DNA of 64,000 nt from Phaeodactylum tricornutum CCAP 1055/1 (GCF_000150955.2 NC_011679.1:372001-436000), one strand, 5' to 3'; shown: positions 1 through 10,908, numbered from the stretch's first letter. Translations and numbers: made by a program. Notes: generated by a model from the letters alone, not told the origin.

Positions 1-2394
1 GTTCCAAAGTCTCTCGCCACCATGTGTAAAACATACAACGTTTCCTGCCGTGTCAGTCACGAGAATCTCAAGATTCGTATCGCCAACTACATCTTCGACC
101 AAAATTCTTGACTCGATCGCGTGCGGAAGTTGGATAGGCCAATTGTCGCGTTTGAACATCTGACGAGCGTCGAAACAATATATTATGCCCATACTAGTAC
201 CGATCAAAACTTCATAATTGCCGTCTCCGTCGAGATCAGCAACCGTTGGACTGGAGAGCGCGAATGCTCCCACGTGGTCTATGCTAGGGTCGACTGGCAA
301 TGTCTCAAAGAACGTAACATTTTCTGGAGCGGACCAATCAGTACTCAGGTCTAAATGATTTTGACCACTCCAGCGGGCCGAGTCTCCCAAAATATAGGCC
401 ATAATGGCGCTTCCTAAGAAAGTACCGCGTTGTACCTCCGTCTCATCCCCATGATCGCTTTCGTCAAAACGTTTGTAAGAGAAAAATCCATCGTATTCGT
501 CCTCGTCAAAGTAATAGGATACGGCCACGAAAAGAATATCATCCATTTCGTTCGTGTTTCCGTAAAGTTTCGGGATCTCTGCGAGAACCGGTGTGGATAA
601 AATGTGAGGGGGGATACGAATATAATTCTTTGTGTCGTAGTATTCTGAATGCTCCTCGTTGTATCCGCCGTACATATCGTCATAGTCATAGCCTCGGTAT
701 CCGTCGTCCTGTGCCAAAGCAACCCAAACTGTGAGCAGGTAAGATCAAAAGTGGACCAGGAAACGAACTTAATGGATACATACTTGGATAGTCCCATAGT
801 CAGGATCGTCCGTGTAATCAGCGGCTGTGTAGTCATCCATTATTGGTTTTGGAGGCTCTGGATCGTCCATGTATTGCATGGTATCGTCAACCATCTCTCC
901 TCTTACAAAGTCATCCACCATATTCATCAAGTCCACGTCCACAGCAGGATCATGTGCTTCAGGGTCAAACTGCTCAGAAGAAAGTTTTGAGTCCCGCTCG
1001 CCTCCACCAGCTTCAAAAGGCTCGAGCTTCGGCTCGTCACCAATAGCCTGTCTACCAGTTTCTACCGTTTTGACGTTTACACGTTCATTTGTAAAATCTG
1101 GTCCATGCTCCGCTTGCGCATGTTCATCCTCGTTTACTTTGACCTTAGATTGATCTGCCATTCTTTCGGCCTCTCCCGATTCAGGACTTAACTGTTCATG
1201 GCGGACCTCAGGCATTTTACCGTCTTCTGTGTTGGATTCCATCCCCATATGCTCTCCGGCCTGATCAGATTGAACTCCCTGGCGTTTCTCCTCGTTCCAT
1301 CCAAGGCCTTGTTCTTCATGACCATCCTGGACTCGTGCATGTTCGCTGTCTTCTGTGTGGCCCACAACATGGTCTACACGATCTGCCTTATTCTCATGGA
1401 CGTCGTTTTCGTCAAACACATGCTGTTCTGTATTTTTTTCATGCTCTACAGCTACTTCTTGTAGGCGTCGATGAAAGGCTTCGTCATCCTTCAAGGCGTC
1501 TCCGCCCTCGCCGGGCCCTTCCGAACCATCGGCCGATGCACGCTCGGAACGATCGTGTTTGATGCGACGACTTCGTCGCTTTTTTAAAGCTTGGGCTTGA
1601 TCGTGATCTTGCCCGAAGACATTCGCCGTCACAGCTCGCAACACGTTGTCTCCCTGATTATCTGTGGAATAGTAATATTCAAAATAGGAGTGGTACGGAT
1701 CATGCGGTTTGTCTTTATCCGCCTCCTCGTCGGCATGCGGTTTGCCGATAAGATCATTGATACGACTTTGTACCCAATCCCGGCGGACAAACAAACGAGG
1801 CACTTGGGTCTTGTGAAAATAGCGCGGAGTTCCAGCAAGTCCGAGAACGTAGATACCACCGTCGTAGTCAGATAATATGGCGTCGACAAACCCGTCACCG
1901 TTAATGTCATGTAAAATTGGGGACGTTAAAAAGGAGGACGATTCCAGCAAGAGAGGATATTCAGCACCTTGGACCAGCGCTTCCTTAATAGCCTTGCCAG
2001 GAGTTTCTAATTTGGCTGGCGACAGAAGATCTAAATGTTCAAACTGAGTGTTGTAGACGACTTGACGTCCGGGTCCCCGTGCGGGAAAGACTGGATGAAT
2101 AACCGGCGGCTGTCGAATAGCGTAGGCAGCTCCGTCTGCGTGATGTAATCGTTTTGAGATCCCCAATGAAAAGGACATGGGGCATTGATTCGGATTCAAG
2201 CGATCGTACATGCGGACAGCACTTTTCTCAATCGAAGTATCCCACGTGATATTGTGGTGCAAATCTTGATCATGATGGGAGGTGTGAAAGGCAATAAAGG
2301 GCTTGGAGGCTGGGTTTGCCACTATAGTCGGTATTAGCAGCAATAGGAAGGCTCCGCTTTCCCAGCGGATAGGTTTCTTGGTCGCCATGGTCAT
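1..2394 (-). CDS. DEX1-like FG-GAP repeat protein, 3' end outside the window
   Basis: Two exons on the minus strand, 784-2394 and <1-708, joined over a 75 bp intron with donor GTATGT and acceptor GCACAG. The N-terminus has a signal peptide (hydrophobic GAFLLLLIPTIVA). FG-GAP/integrin-alpha-like repeats follow, with calcium-loop motifs such as DINGDGFVDAIL in exon 1 and ADLDGDGNYEVLIG in exon 2. Between them, roughly residues 240-560, lies a long acidic region rich in E, D and H that is probably disordered. The order of segments, including the YYFDEDEYDGFFSYKRF block, resembles plant DEFECTIVE IN EXINE FORMATION 1, a secreted or membrane beta-propeller protein. The C-terminus is missing because the window ends, so any transmembrane anchor is not visible. 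ATG 2394 is used; ATG 2388 is an equal alternative. The function in diatoms is unknown; a surface or secretory role is inferred. Confidence 0.85.
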
Positions 2395-2661
2395 TTTTAG
2401 AGGGCAAATTTGTCCTCTTTGGAGAAGCCAGCACTTGTTTGTAGAGGGCCACCCAAAGCAAAAAGCGCGTGATTGATTCAGGTTGTTTTATGTCAAAATG
2501 CTGAACCGAGTCTTGTGATGTGAATCCCGAGCTAAACCAGGAGACGAGTGCGCAGAGCAAACAATACTAAGGAACAAAAGCATGAAACGCTAACAGTAAA
2601 GCGACTTTGTATGAGATAGATCAGCAGAGACATTATTTGACTGCAAAGCATCTGTTTTTTT

Positions 2662-3687
2662 CTAGGTAGTCAAGCTTCCTTCGCCACCCTCTCTCTTCTC
2701 GAGCGTGAACCAAATAAAGTGATCAGGATCTACGAAACTTCCATTGTCAACTAACGAACGGACAAAAGCTTTCGATGCCACACAAACATCCAGGTTGGCT
2801 TTGTCTACTAACCCGAGGATAGTATTAACGGCTCGAAAGAGATGTCGATCACAATTTCCCCCACAAAAAACAGCCCACCACGGCTCTGGCTGCATCGGTA
2901 GTTCCCAGCGAAACTCTAAGGCTGTCGCATACAACGTCGCGCAGGCAATTACTTCCGGCTGATATCGGACGCATAGATCCAGCCGACATGAATCGTTACA
3001 ATAATTCCAAGCCGACTGTGTAAAGAGCTCATCGTCGATTTGCAGAGCCAGTAAAAAATAGGACAGAAACTTATGGGGACGATGATCGGGAATCCAGTGC
3101 AACGTAAAACCCAGCTGACGCAAAATCTGATTCTCTGTATCAATAATTGCATCAAACCAATCTTTGTATATAGATCCCTTTGGAGACAGAATGGGCGGCA
3201 CGTTTACCAGCTTCGCTCGTTCGTTCTCCACATTCGTCCAGGAAGCCGTTTCCGTCATGACGGACGATGCGGCTACGGAGGGATGCGACAGTATCGCTCG
3301 TAACTCGCTTTGATCGCAGGAAACCAGCAAGCGACGTCTGCGATACAAATGAGAGAACGTCGCGATCACGTTCCGGAGTGCGATAGCAACTTCTTCCACC
3401 TTTGCGGCCAGCACGATGCTCGCCATTGCAGCACTCCAAACACAACAGGTTTTCAGGGACACTCGGTGATAGAATCGGTGGAAAATGGTCGTTGCTGACG
3501 CATAGCACGAAAGGTTCAACAGTTGGCAAGCATCGAGAATGAGCGAAGTACCGTGTAGTCGATGTAATCGTTCCATTTCTGAAGTGATTTGGACCTTATG
3601 GGAAGGTGTATCATCCGGGTCGTCCAAGAGAATGACGACTGATCGATCTAGTCGAGCCCGCTTAATTCCGACACTTCCGGTCGGCAT
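2662..3687 (-). CDS. Cyclin L-like transcription/splicing cyclin
   Basis: A single-exon gene of 341 aa. The first cyclin box (about residues 40-190) contains VWSAAMASIVLAAKVEE, typical of transcriptional cyclins. The second box has WNYCNDSCRLDLCVRYQPE followed by VIACATLYATA, which closely matches the cyclin L pattern (WNYMNDSLRTDVFVRFQPE-like). Cyclin L pairs with CDK11-type kinases and acts in pre-mRNA splicing and transcription in the nucleus. The RS-rich tail of animal cyclin L is absent: the protein stops soon after the second box. An insertion of about 40 residues lies between helices of the first box. It is divergent from the dehydrogenase gene at 4183, with a 495 bp shared upstream region. 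Cyclin family is certain; the L subtype is probable. Confidence 0.85.
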   Translation of the reverse strand: MPTGSVGIKRARLDRSVVILLDDPDDTPSHKVQITSEMERLHRLHGTSLILDACQLLNLSCYASATTIFHRFYHRVSLKTCCVWSAAMASIVLAAKVEEVAIALRNVIATFSHLYRRRRLLVSCDQSELRAILSHPSVAASSVMTETASWTNVENERAKLVNVPPILSPKGSIYKDWFDAIIDTENQILRQLGFTLHWIPDHRPHKFLSYFLLALQIDDELFTQSAWNYCNDSCRLDLCVRYQPEVIACATLYATALEFRWELPMQPEPWWAVFCGGNCDRHLFRAVNTILGLVDKANLDVCVASKAFVRSLVDNGSFVDPDHFIWFTLEKREGGEGSLTT

Positions 3688-4182
3688 GGCGAGAGATTGA
3701 TGGGGATAGTAGCGCTGCTAAAGAGGTGTGCAATAGCATTCACAGTAGTTTGTGACCGTAGGAAACTTTCGTAAATCCGATTCAAAGGGGACATAAGATG
3801 TTGTCTGGCAAGTGTTTGCCATGGCAGCAACTTGGTGGTATCATTTTCACCGCAATTATACCCACGTTTCCTCATGTATTATAGTTGTAAACATATCCTT
3901 TTGTTGTCGCATACGACTCACAGTCAATGGTCTTTTGGGCCGCTTGCCTGTGTCTCATGTGTCTCAGCTTGATTGGGGGTGGAAAGGCCTAGAGTGACTG
4001 TGGCATTGACTGTGACTCGGTGATCGAACCACCCGCCACAGGCTCACGTCACATCTTACACTTCGTCATGATCGTTCGTTTCTCCGAGTTTCGATGCGAA
4101 ATAGGAAATCTCAAATCGTATCTTTATGGATAGCGTTTCTTCGCAGCGCGCAGCGCTTGGGGGCATGTTGTAGAAGGAGACA
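3688..4182. promoter_or_regulatory. Divergent intergenic region with two TCACWGTCA sites
   Basis: This 495 bp stretch separates the starts of the cyclin (minus) and the dehydrogenase (plus) and should hold both promoters. It contains TCACAGTCA at 3918-3926 and TGACTGTGA at 4007-4015, the same 9-mer in opposite orientations. They lie 231 bp upstream of the cyclin ATG and 168 bp upstream of the dehydrogenase ATG. No RNA gene or further ORF of note was seen. Confidence 0.5.
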
Positions 4183-5952
4183 ATGGTGGCAAAAATACTA
4201 AGGAGGATGATGTTCTTTGAAATTCTTCGCTTCAGGCGTACTTTTTTGGTCCGAGCCTTTTCCATGTCCTCACTATCGCCACTCGCATCTCTTTTAAAAA
4301 ATCCATCACTACTTGTCAAACTTGACGACGGTCATCTTCAATCTTCTGAAAGCACTTTTGCAGTATACAATCCAGCCGACCCCAACGTTATCGTTGGAAA
4401 CGTCCCCATCATGGCTCGAGAAGACTGCTCTCGTGCCATTCAAGACTCGCACGTTGCACTGACAACTCATTGGCGAGATGGAACAACGGCGGCTCATCGA
4501 GCCGAGCTATTACGCGCCTGGGCCGCTCTTATTCACGACAACGCCGACGATATGGCCACGATCATGACCATGGAATCGGGCAAACCTTGGAAGGAAAGTC
4601 GCGGTGAAACGGACTACGCCATATCTTTCTTGGAGTATTACGCCTCTGAAGCAATCAGACCATCTGGAGCCGGTGGGGGATTCTTGACGCCAACGCCCTT
4701 TTTCGACCCCGGTTCGGGCGCACCACGGGGTCAAGTACTTGCCATGCACCAGGCTGTAGGCGTAACGGCACTCATAACACCATGGAATTTTCCCATTGCA
4801 ATGGTACGTACATCACTGTATTCCTTTGATGATCCGAACGTACTATTTGTGAGCAACATCGACTGTAATCTAACTAGTTTTTGTGCTGTCATGAGGAAGA
4901 TCACACGGAAAGTCGGACCTGCTCTGGCTGCCGGCTGCACAGCGATAGTCAAACCGAGCGAATTAACTCCAATAACAGCACTGGCATTGCAGGTATTAGC
5001 AGATGAAGCAGGCATCCCGCAGGGCGTCTTGCAAACCATAACGCCAGACACGGAGAATACCGCCAGTGTCGGTGAAGAGTTCTGTCGCAATCCACTAGTT
5101 CAAAAACTCAGCTTTACTGGATCCACGGCTATCGGAAAGATGCTTATGGCACAGAGCAGCAACACAGTCAAACGATTATCTTTGGAATTGGGTGGGAACG
5201 CTCCATTTGTGGTATTCGCTGACGCTGATCTAGACCAAGCCGTGACGGCAGCAGTGGCATCCAAATATCGTCATGCGGGCCAAACTTGTGTGTGTGCTGA
5301 TCGTTTTCTGGTTCATGCGTCAGTGCACGATATTTTTGTTGGCAAATTGAAAAGGTGTGTCCAAGAGTTAACAGTAGGGCCAGGTATGGAAGAGGGGACG
5401 ACGCTGGGGCCACTGATTTCCAGAGATGCAGTTGCGTCTGTGGACGAGAAGGTTCAAGAAGCAATAAATGAAGGAGCAGAACTCGTCCTCGGTGGATCAC
5501 CTCTGAAAAGAAAAGGTCCCAGTTATTATGATCCAACCATATTGACCAACGTATCATCAGATTCACGTATTTGGAAAACCGAAACTTTTGGGCCTGTGGC
5601 TCCGATACGCCCATTTGAGTCCGATGAAGAAGCTCTGGCGATTGCAAACGACTCTAATGCGGGGTTGGCTGCCTATTTTTGCTCGCGAGACCTGTCTCGT
5701 GCGTTTCAATTTTCAAAACGGTAAGAGAAAATCTTCATTGACATCTCGTTTGACCAATCTTTTTTTCATCCTAAATCTTGCACTGATGACAGGCTAGAAT
5801 GTGGAATCGTCGGTATCAATGAAGGAATCATCAGCCACTGTGTAGCGCCTTTTGGAGGAATTAAAGCAAGCGGCTTTGGTCGGGAGGGAAGCCCATTGGG
5901 CATTGCCGAATATCTCGAGACGAAATACGTGTTCTTGAATTTCAATGCCTAA
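4183..5952 (+). CDS. Succinate-semialdehyde dehydrogenase (aldehyde dehydrogenase family)
   Basis: Three exons: 4183-4803, 4900-5720 and 5793-5952, giving 533 aa. It is an NAD(P)-dependent aldehyde dehydrogenase closest to the GabD/ALDH5 type, which oxidises succinate semialdehyde to succinate in the GABA shunt. Family motifs are clear: [27 protein letters not shown] with the catalytic Glu, and [10 protein letters not shown] with the catalytic Cys. The end, [15 protein letters not shown], is typical of ALDH5. The first intron (96 bp, GTACGT...GAAG) has a length divisible by three and no stop, so it reads through; removing it restores the family sequence AM|ITRKVGP. The basic, hydrophobic N-terminus before MSSLSP fits a mitochondrial presequence. 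Later ATGs at 4207, 4210 and 4264 would shorten or remove it. Confidence 0.9.
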
Positions 5953-6014
5953 CATTTGGAAGCTTTCTTGATGAATAAGAGGCAATTGATTTACCTGTTT
6001 ACGATGCAATAAGT

Positions 6015-6866
6015 TCATATCAGCTTTTCGTCGTTTTTACCATCTTTCTCGCGGAATTCCAGTGAGTTGTGAAAGATTGAGGCTTGTTCCTGACTCTGAA
6101 TATTAGCCGGTAAGGATACTGTATGCTCTAGCTGGTGCCGAGTTCTGGGAACATCGGCCAAACGAAATGACGCTCGCTTGGCTGTGTCGTCGCCACTCAA
6201 GCAGAAAGATGCTGCTAGCGTAGCCTGCGCTTCATCGCTCAAGGGAATAGGTTCCATATCGCAATGTCCATCGACAGGATAAAAGTCCACATCGGAAGGA
6301 AGCCTTGCAAAGGATTCCCTTATGAAGGAAGCTAGTGAGCTCCGTCTCTCCTCCGCGGTTACTTCAATGTCGCTCTGGTGTACATTGAGACTCTTCCCTT
6401 TGACCTTTCCACGATTTCTTGCAGCCCTCTTGATCTCATCAGTTTTTCCTTTTTGTCGATTAATGGCAACGACCTGATCTCTTAGGGAGTGGCCTACCTT
6501 TTCTCGTGCCAGAATATCGCCGATATCATACCAATTAGACGCTTCGTCTTGCTTGACGAACTTTCCACCCATCGAACGGATCCGATTCACAATATCGGCA
6601 ATCAAAGGTGTTTTCTCGCCTTTTAATTGAGTGCTTTCGTAGTTACAGACTTGTTCTTTGATAAAATTTCGAAACATCAAGTTGCCTTCATGGTTCCAAT
6701 TGGATTTACCTCGTCCACAAAGGACGTCAACTTTCGTGGGTTGATAGCTGATTGGAAGAAAGAATGGTTTCTCCTGCTCAAGTTGGTTGAGCTTTGTGGG
6801 AATGCCATATGTAAAGATATTAGTCTCAAAATCGTTGTATCCAGAAGGATCCATGCCAATTATCAT
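6015..6866 (-). CDS. DUF6824 domain protein (diatom-expanded family)
   Basis: A single exon encoding 283 aa from the first ATG at 6866; a second ATG at 6854 is also possible. About residues 40-150 carry the DUF6824 pattern: DVLCGRGKSNWNHEGNLMFR, then KFVKQDEASNWYDIGDILAREKVGHSLRDQ. This short domain occurs in many diatom and other stramenopile proteins. It is rich in basic residues and often thought to act in the nucleus, but its biochemical role is not established. After it comes a basic stretch (KGKTDEIKRAARNRGKVKGK) that could be a nuclear localisation signal, then a low-complexity tail. The stop codon lies only about 60 bp from the end of the convergent dehydrogenase gene. Membership of the family is well supported; function is unknown. 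Confidence 0.85.
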   Translation of the reverse strand: MIIGMDPSGYNDFETNIFTYGIPTKLNQLEQEKPFFLPISYQPTKVDVLCGRGKSNWNHEGNLMFRNFIKEQVCNYESTQLKGEKTPLIADIVNRIRSMGGKFVKQDEASNWYDIGDILAREKVGHSLRDQVVAINRQKGKTDEIKRAARNRGKVKGKSLNVHQSDIEVTAEERRSSLASFIRESFARLPSDVDFYPVDGHCDMEPIPLSDEAQATLAASFCLSGDDTAKRASFRLADVPRTRHQLEHTVSLPANIQSQEQASIFHNSLEFREKDGKNDEKLI

Positions 6867-7515
6867 AGTGAGCTTTGTTTTTCCTGTGAGTTCACTAAGT
6901 TTACAATTAGTGAGTCGTTTCAACCTTTTTTTTATATTGGCGCCCGAGTCGATTAGACGGCGGTCGTGTCATCCTCACACATTCGACATGCGGCGTAAAT
7001 TCACTCTCAAGACCAAGACCGAAAGATTGCACGCAGCAACCACAATGGAACAGAGAACGTCGCGATGACCAACCCATAAGTAATAATATATCAGTTATAG
7101 ACCCGACATTTACATCCATTTTGTTTATGTTTCTTCAGGAAATTATTTTCTATTTTATTATTGGAAAACTCATGTCGGAAAACTGGAATTTTAGACATAG
7201 ATGCACTGTATATCAAAGGAAGTCAAATATCTCCGAACTTAATAAATCGTTTTTCCCTCGAACTCTGAAACATATAAACATAAAGTATCTGTATCTCAGT
7301 GACTTTACTAGAATTTACAGGCAACGCTCTTATTTCCAACAGAGACAGAATAGTTCCACTGATGCGATGATAACAGCGCAGCACGAAGCAAAACATCGAA
7401 ACACAGCCCAAGCCATCTAAACGCAGCAAAGGGCGCCGACATTCACATGTCAAGACAATCGGATCTTTTTTTGGCTTCGGTACTGTACCGAACACACGCT
7501 TACCATTGTAACACG
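6867..7515. other. Divergent intergenic region, nothing specific seen
   Basis: This 649 bp stretch separates the start of the DUF6824 gene (minus) from the start of the plastid fibrillin gene (plus). It is AT-rich and should contain both promoters. No exact TCACWGTCA site, RNA gene or convincing ORF was seen. Confidence 0.4.
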
Positions 7516-8358
7516 ATGATTATGAAATTGATTTTATTGATGATTGCGCTCGTTACCGCACTTCCGAGTTGTAGCGCTTTCGTGAAAGGAAGTCAGACAC
7601 AGAGATTCGAGCTTGGACTGCGTTCAACAAATCCTACTATTCCTACTGCGGCAGAGGTCGACCGTCTTAAATCCGGTCTAGTTCGTATCTGTACCAGCAA
7701 GCCAAAACCAGATCGCGAAGAGATCCGGACCCTTGTCTCCAAGTTGGAGGAAATTGCAGAGCAGGTTGGGGTCGGTCAAGCTTCATCCCATGCTGGGTTG
7801 CTTTCTGGCGAATGGGAGCTGCTGTATTCACCCGAAGACAAAACTCGATCTTCACCTTTCTTCTGGGCCTTTCGCAAAGCCTTCCCGGAAAATTCGGATC
7901 AAATTTTTGGAATTACAGATTCCTTCCCTGTCGCAATCAAAGAAGTAGGCCCTGCATTCCAGCAGATCAACTTGAACGTTTCGACACAAACGGGTCGGTT
8001 CGTTTCTCGTGTCAAGGTCGCTACTTTGGGCGGAGCAGCAACTTCGATTATGACAACTCGTGCTGCTATAACAGGGATAGATGGAATAGATGGGATTTGC
8101 TTGACGATTGAAACGACAAAGCCCGAGGATAGCACAATCCTTTCGAAAGTCTTCGGTCCGTTAGGCGAAATAATTAACGAGAACGCTCCACCGTTCCCTA
8201 GCGGAGAAGCACTCGAGAAGATCCGCCCAGGGTCATCACAAGTAGTCCTGCGTACCTCCTTTTGTGACGAAGGGCTCAGAGTCAGCCGAGATGGCGATCG
8301 ACCGAGCGATATCTATGTATGGAGACGTCGGGAGTTCGCGAACTTTGATTTCCTCTAA
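7516..8358 (+). CDS. Plastid lipid-associated protein (PAP/fibrillin)
   Basis: A single exon, 280 aa from ATG 7516. An upstream in-frame ATG at 7447 would bury the signal peptide, so 7516 is preferred. The start, MIMKLILLMIALVTALPSCS followed by AFVKG, is a signal peptide with an SAF cleavage motif, the bipartite address for complex plastids. The mature part has the PAP/fibrillin fold: a helical N-part (VDRLKSGLVRI...LVSKLEEIAEQ), the LLSGEWELLYSPEDKTRSSP block at the start of the lipocalin-like barrel, and a C-terminal DIYVWRRR motif. Fibrillins bind lipids in plastoglobules and thylakoids. It ends before a 372 bp gap leading to the TPR-prefoldin gene. Confidence 0.88.
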   Translation: MIMKLILLMIALVTALPSCSAFVKGSQTQRFELGLRSTNPTIPTAAEVDRLKSGLVRICTSKPKPDREEIRTLVSKLEEIAEQVGVGQASSHAGLLSGEWELLYSPEDKTRSSPFFWAFRKAFPENSDQIFGITDSFPVAIKEVGPAFQQINLNVSTQTGRFVSRVKVATLGGAATSIMTTRAAITGIDGIDGICLTIETTKPEDSTILSKVFGPLGEIINENAPPFPSGEALEKIRPGSSQVVLRTSFCDEGLRVSRDGDRPSDIYVWRRREFANFDFL

Positions 8359-8730
8359 CTTACAGATTCAACCTAGATTGGAAGTAATGCTTGCGATGAG
8401 AAGCCTTTAGACATTAGAGAGCCACCATTTTGCTCTTCTTGAGACGTCGGTCCTTACCCATTGCTATAAAGCACACCGATTTCGACTGTTGGTTGTAGCA
8501 AATTTAGCGTTACGTATTGTCATAGGCTTCAGTGCTACACATTTGTTTTCCACCGGCCAGCCAGCACGAACCACATTGCTCGACCAACATAAGATTTGAC
8601 TTGCTGCGAAACGACTATAATTGTAACTGAACGCAAACAACGGAATCGAAGAATCCGTACGCAAATCACAGTTTCTGCCGACGAACAACCCAACGTTTTT
8701 ATATTTCAAGCCAAAGGATCCGCTATCAAT
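8359..8730. other. Intergenic region, nothing specific seen
   Basis: This 372 bp stretch lies between the fibrillin stop and the start of the TPR-prefoldin gene on the same strand. It must hold the fibrillin 3' end and the downstream promoter. A minus-strand ORF inside it shows no family features. Confidence 0.4.
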
Positions 8731-9698
8731 ATGGGCGATGGAACGACGCCCGAAGAGTTAAAGGAGTAAGTACCTAGTCTGTTTAGCATTCTTGTGGAGC
8801 AATTGCGCCACCATGAACAAGATTTTGCACTGATGTAAATAAGGGCGACTGGATTGCGAATACCTCACCTTCTGAACATGGTACACAGGCTTGGCAACAA
8901 GGCCTTCGCGGCGAAGAGGTTTGATGAGGCCATTATGCACTACTCGGATGCCATTAAACTTGACAAGACGAATCATGTGTTCTTCTCGAACAGAAGGTAT
9001 GTGTACCGTTTCGATAGATAATCAGACGAAAAGTTTTGTCTCAAAATAGTGTACGATTTCTTTCTAGTGCATCATACGGAGGATTGGGAGATTGGGACAA
9101 ATCAGCAGAAGATGCAAAGGAATGTATCCGGCTATGCCCAGAGTTTGTAAAAGGTTACTACAGGCTGACCACGGCCTTGATTGAGCAGAAAGACTACGAT
9201 GCAGCTTTAGCTACTGCTCGACAAGGTTTAGCCATTGAGGCGAACAACCCGCAGCTTTTGAAACAAATTCGCGCTACGCAGCAAGCCCAAAAGGTTGCCA
9301 CCGCCAAACTTGCTTCGGCTCAGGCGACACGATCTCCGACGACTCTCGACCCTGCTATCGCACAAGAGCTCCAGGACTTGAGAATACAGTACACGCAGAG
9401 CAATAGAGAACTACAAAACATTCAGGCGAATTTGAGCAAGACGCAACGCGAGATAAGAGCCGGCGAGATTACCAAGTCGGAAATTTTACAGGTTCCAGAC
9501 GATGCCAAATGCTACCGCAGTATCGGCAAAATGTTCCTTATGTCATCCAAAAATGGTGTCATTGACTACATCGATGGACAAACAACGAGCGGCAAAACAA
9601 AGGAAGGGGAAATGACTCAAAAGCTGGACTATCTAGAGCGTCGTATCAAGTCACAGAAGCAAAACATTGACGAGCTACTGGTGCCCTCGACTGAGTAG
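8731..9698 (+). CDS. TPR co-chaperone fused to a prefoldin subunit 1-like domain
   Basis: Three exons (8731-8765, 8889-8996, 9068-9698) encode 257 aa. The junctions GA|GTAAGT...ACAG|G and AG|GTATGT...CTAG|T restore ELGNKAFAAKRFDEAI and FSNRSASYGGLGDW, the TPR pattern of STI1/Hop-type co-chaperones. TPR repeats fill about residues 8-110. After a linker, residues about 135-255 read like a beta-type prefoldin: a coiled coil (LRIQYTQSNRELQNIQANLS), then VPDDAKCYRSIGKMFLMSS, then a second coiled coil (KLDYLERRIKSQKQNIDELL). The PDD...GKMF motif is typical of prefoldin subunit 1. Prefoldin hands unfolded actin and tubulin to the CCT chaperonin; a TPR module could recruit Hsp70/Hsp90. Both halves lie in one open frame, so the fusion does not depend on gene joining. 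Confidence 0.85.
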
Positions 9699-9858
9699 CA
9701 ATAACATTCACGACTACAATACATTTAGTTTCCCGACAGCTTTTCAATATTGGACTACAAAAAGCATGTATTTGTTCACGCCGACTTTTTTTTCACCTGA
9801 TATTTTTAGCCAAACATTGTCTTGAATTTTAACTGACAATCACTAGCCAAGTCAGCTC

Positions 9859-10908
9859 TTAAGTCTCTAAACCATGAAAAGAGAGGAGACTTAACTTTTT
9901 GGATGCAGAGATGGTCTGCATCGGCCGACTCGCAGCCGTACGGATTTCCCATTCAAAACCAACCTTTTCCAGTTGCAAAATTCGCTCAGGACTCATCGCT
10001 GAAGGCTTACCATCCCAGTACAGCTTGTATTGACGACGTTGACATTTCACCCATGTTGCCAGCTTCTTGTCGGAGCTGTTCGACGGAACGTTACAGTGTC
10101 CATATTTCTCACGATAAAGACCAAGAGAGCGTAGTTTTTCTGTCCAGTTGATCTCGTGAGAGTCCCAAACAAACCCAATTGTATCGAGGAGTTCAAGGCG
10201 TTCACTAGTCATCGTTGACGTCCTGTCGTCCCGCCTCAACTTGTACTGTCGGCGCTGTCTTTTTACCCATCGCGCCAGCTGAGGATTCCTGTGGTATGTG
10301 TGTGGGACAGCTGAATGACCAAATTCGCTGTGGAATCGAAGCAACTCTTTGTACCGAAGCTCCCACTTCTCTTCATGAAAAGGCTTGAACCGGTGGCTCT
10401 GACTGATTTGGTCTTCTTCTTCACTGTCGACAAAAGGGAGGTCGTCGATGGATCCCAGTGGAATCGCGGAAGCTAAATCACTCTTCGTTGCTGAAAAATA
10501 GCATGAATTCGCTCTCCGCGAAGGTGCCTGTTCCTGTTGAAGGTGTCGATAAAACATAAGAGGCCGACGAGGGCTTCCTTGTGAACTAAAGCTAGACGCA
10601 GACACGCTTGGAACGCTAGATTCACTTCTGTCCGTCAATTCATAATCAGCATTGATTCCTTCACCTGTATTTCTTTGGTGCGATAGTTGCTTCGTCATCG
10701 AGATACCTTCATATATCGATAGTGGCGCAAAGGGATCTAGTTGGTCTTCAGCCTCTATTTCGAAATTTTTGCTTGACGCGAAATATTCAAACAGCGAAGC
10801 AGACAGAAGGCTGTTACGCCTTAGAGATGTATTCGCTACGCTGCTACTCCTCCTCGCTCTCTCCCACGGAAGAGGCTGCACTATCGGATCCTGGGAAGAA
10901 CTTGTCAT
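9859..10908 (-). CDS. Helicase-associated (HA) domain protein, copy 1
   Basis: A single exon of 349 aa starting at ATG 10908. The N-terminal half is serine-rich and acidic. The C-terminal half holds two HA domains (PF03457), roughly residues 180-245 and 250-320. Each has the pattern of a helix, GHS/CxVP, a LARWVKxQRRQYKL or LATWVKCQRRQYKL helix, then a conserved Leu-x(2-3)-(I/V)GF-W motif. HA domains are predicted three-helix nucleic-acid-binding folds. Diatoms carry many proteins made of these domains without any helicase, and their role is unknown. The closest relative in the window is the gene at 15788-16783, with the same two-domain layout on the same strand. It is convergent with the TPR-prefoldin gene. 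Confidence 0.85.
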   Translation of the reverse strand: MTSSSQDPIVQPLPWERARRSSSVANTSLRRNSLLSASLFEYFASSKNFEIEAEDQLDPFAPLSIYEGISMTKQLSHQRNTGEGINADYELTDRSESSVPSVSASSFSSQGSPRRPLMFYRHLQQEQAPSRRANSCYFSATKSDLASAIPLGSIDDLPFVDSEEEDQISQSHRFKPFHEEKWELRYKELLRFHSEFGHSAVPHTYHRNPQLARWVKRQRRQYKLRRDDRTSTMTSERLELLDTIGFVWDSHEINWTEKLRSLGLYREKYGHCNVPSNSSDKKLATWVKCQRRQYKLYWDGKPSAMSPERILQLEKVGFEWEIRTAASRPMQTISASKKLSLLSFHGLET

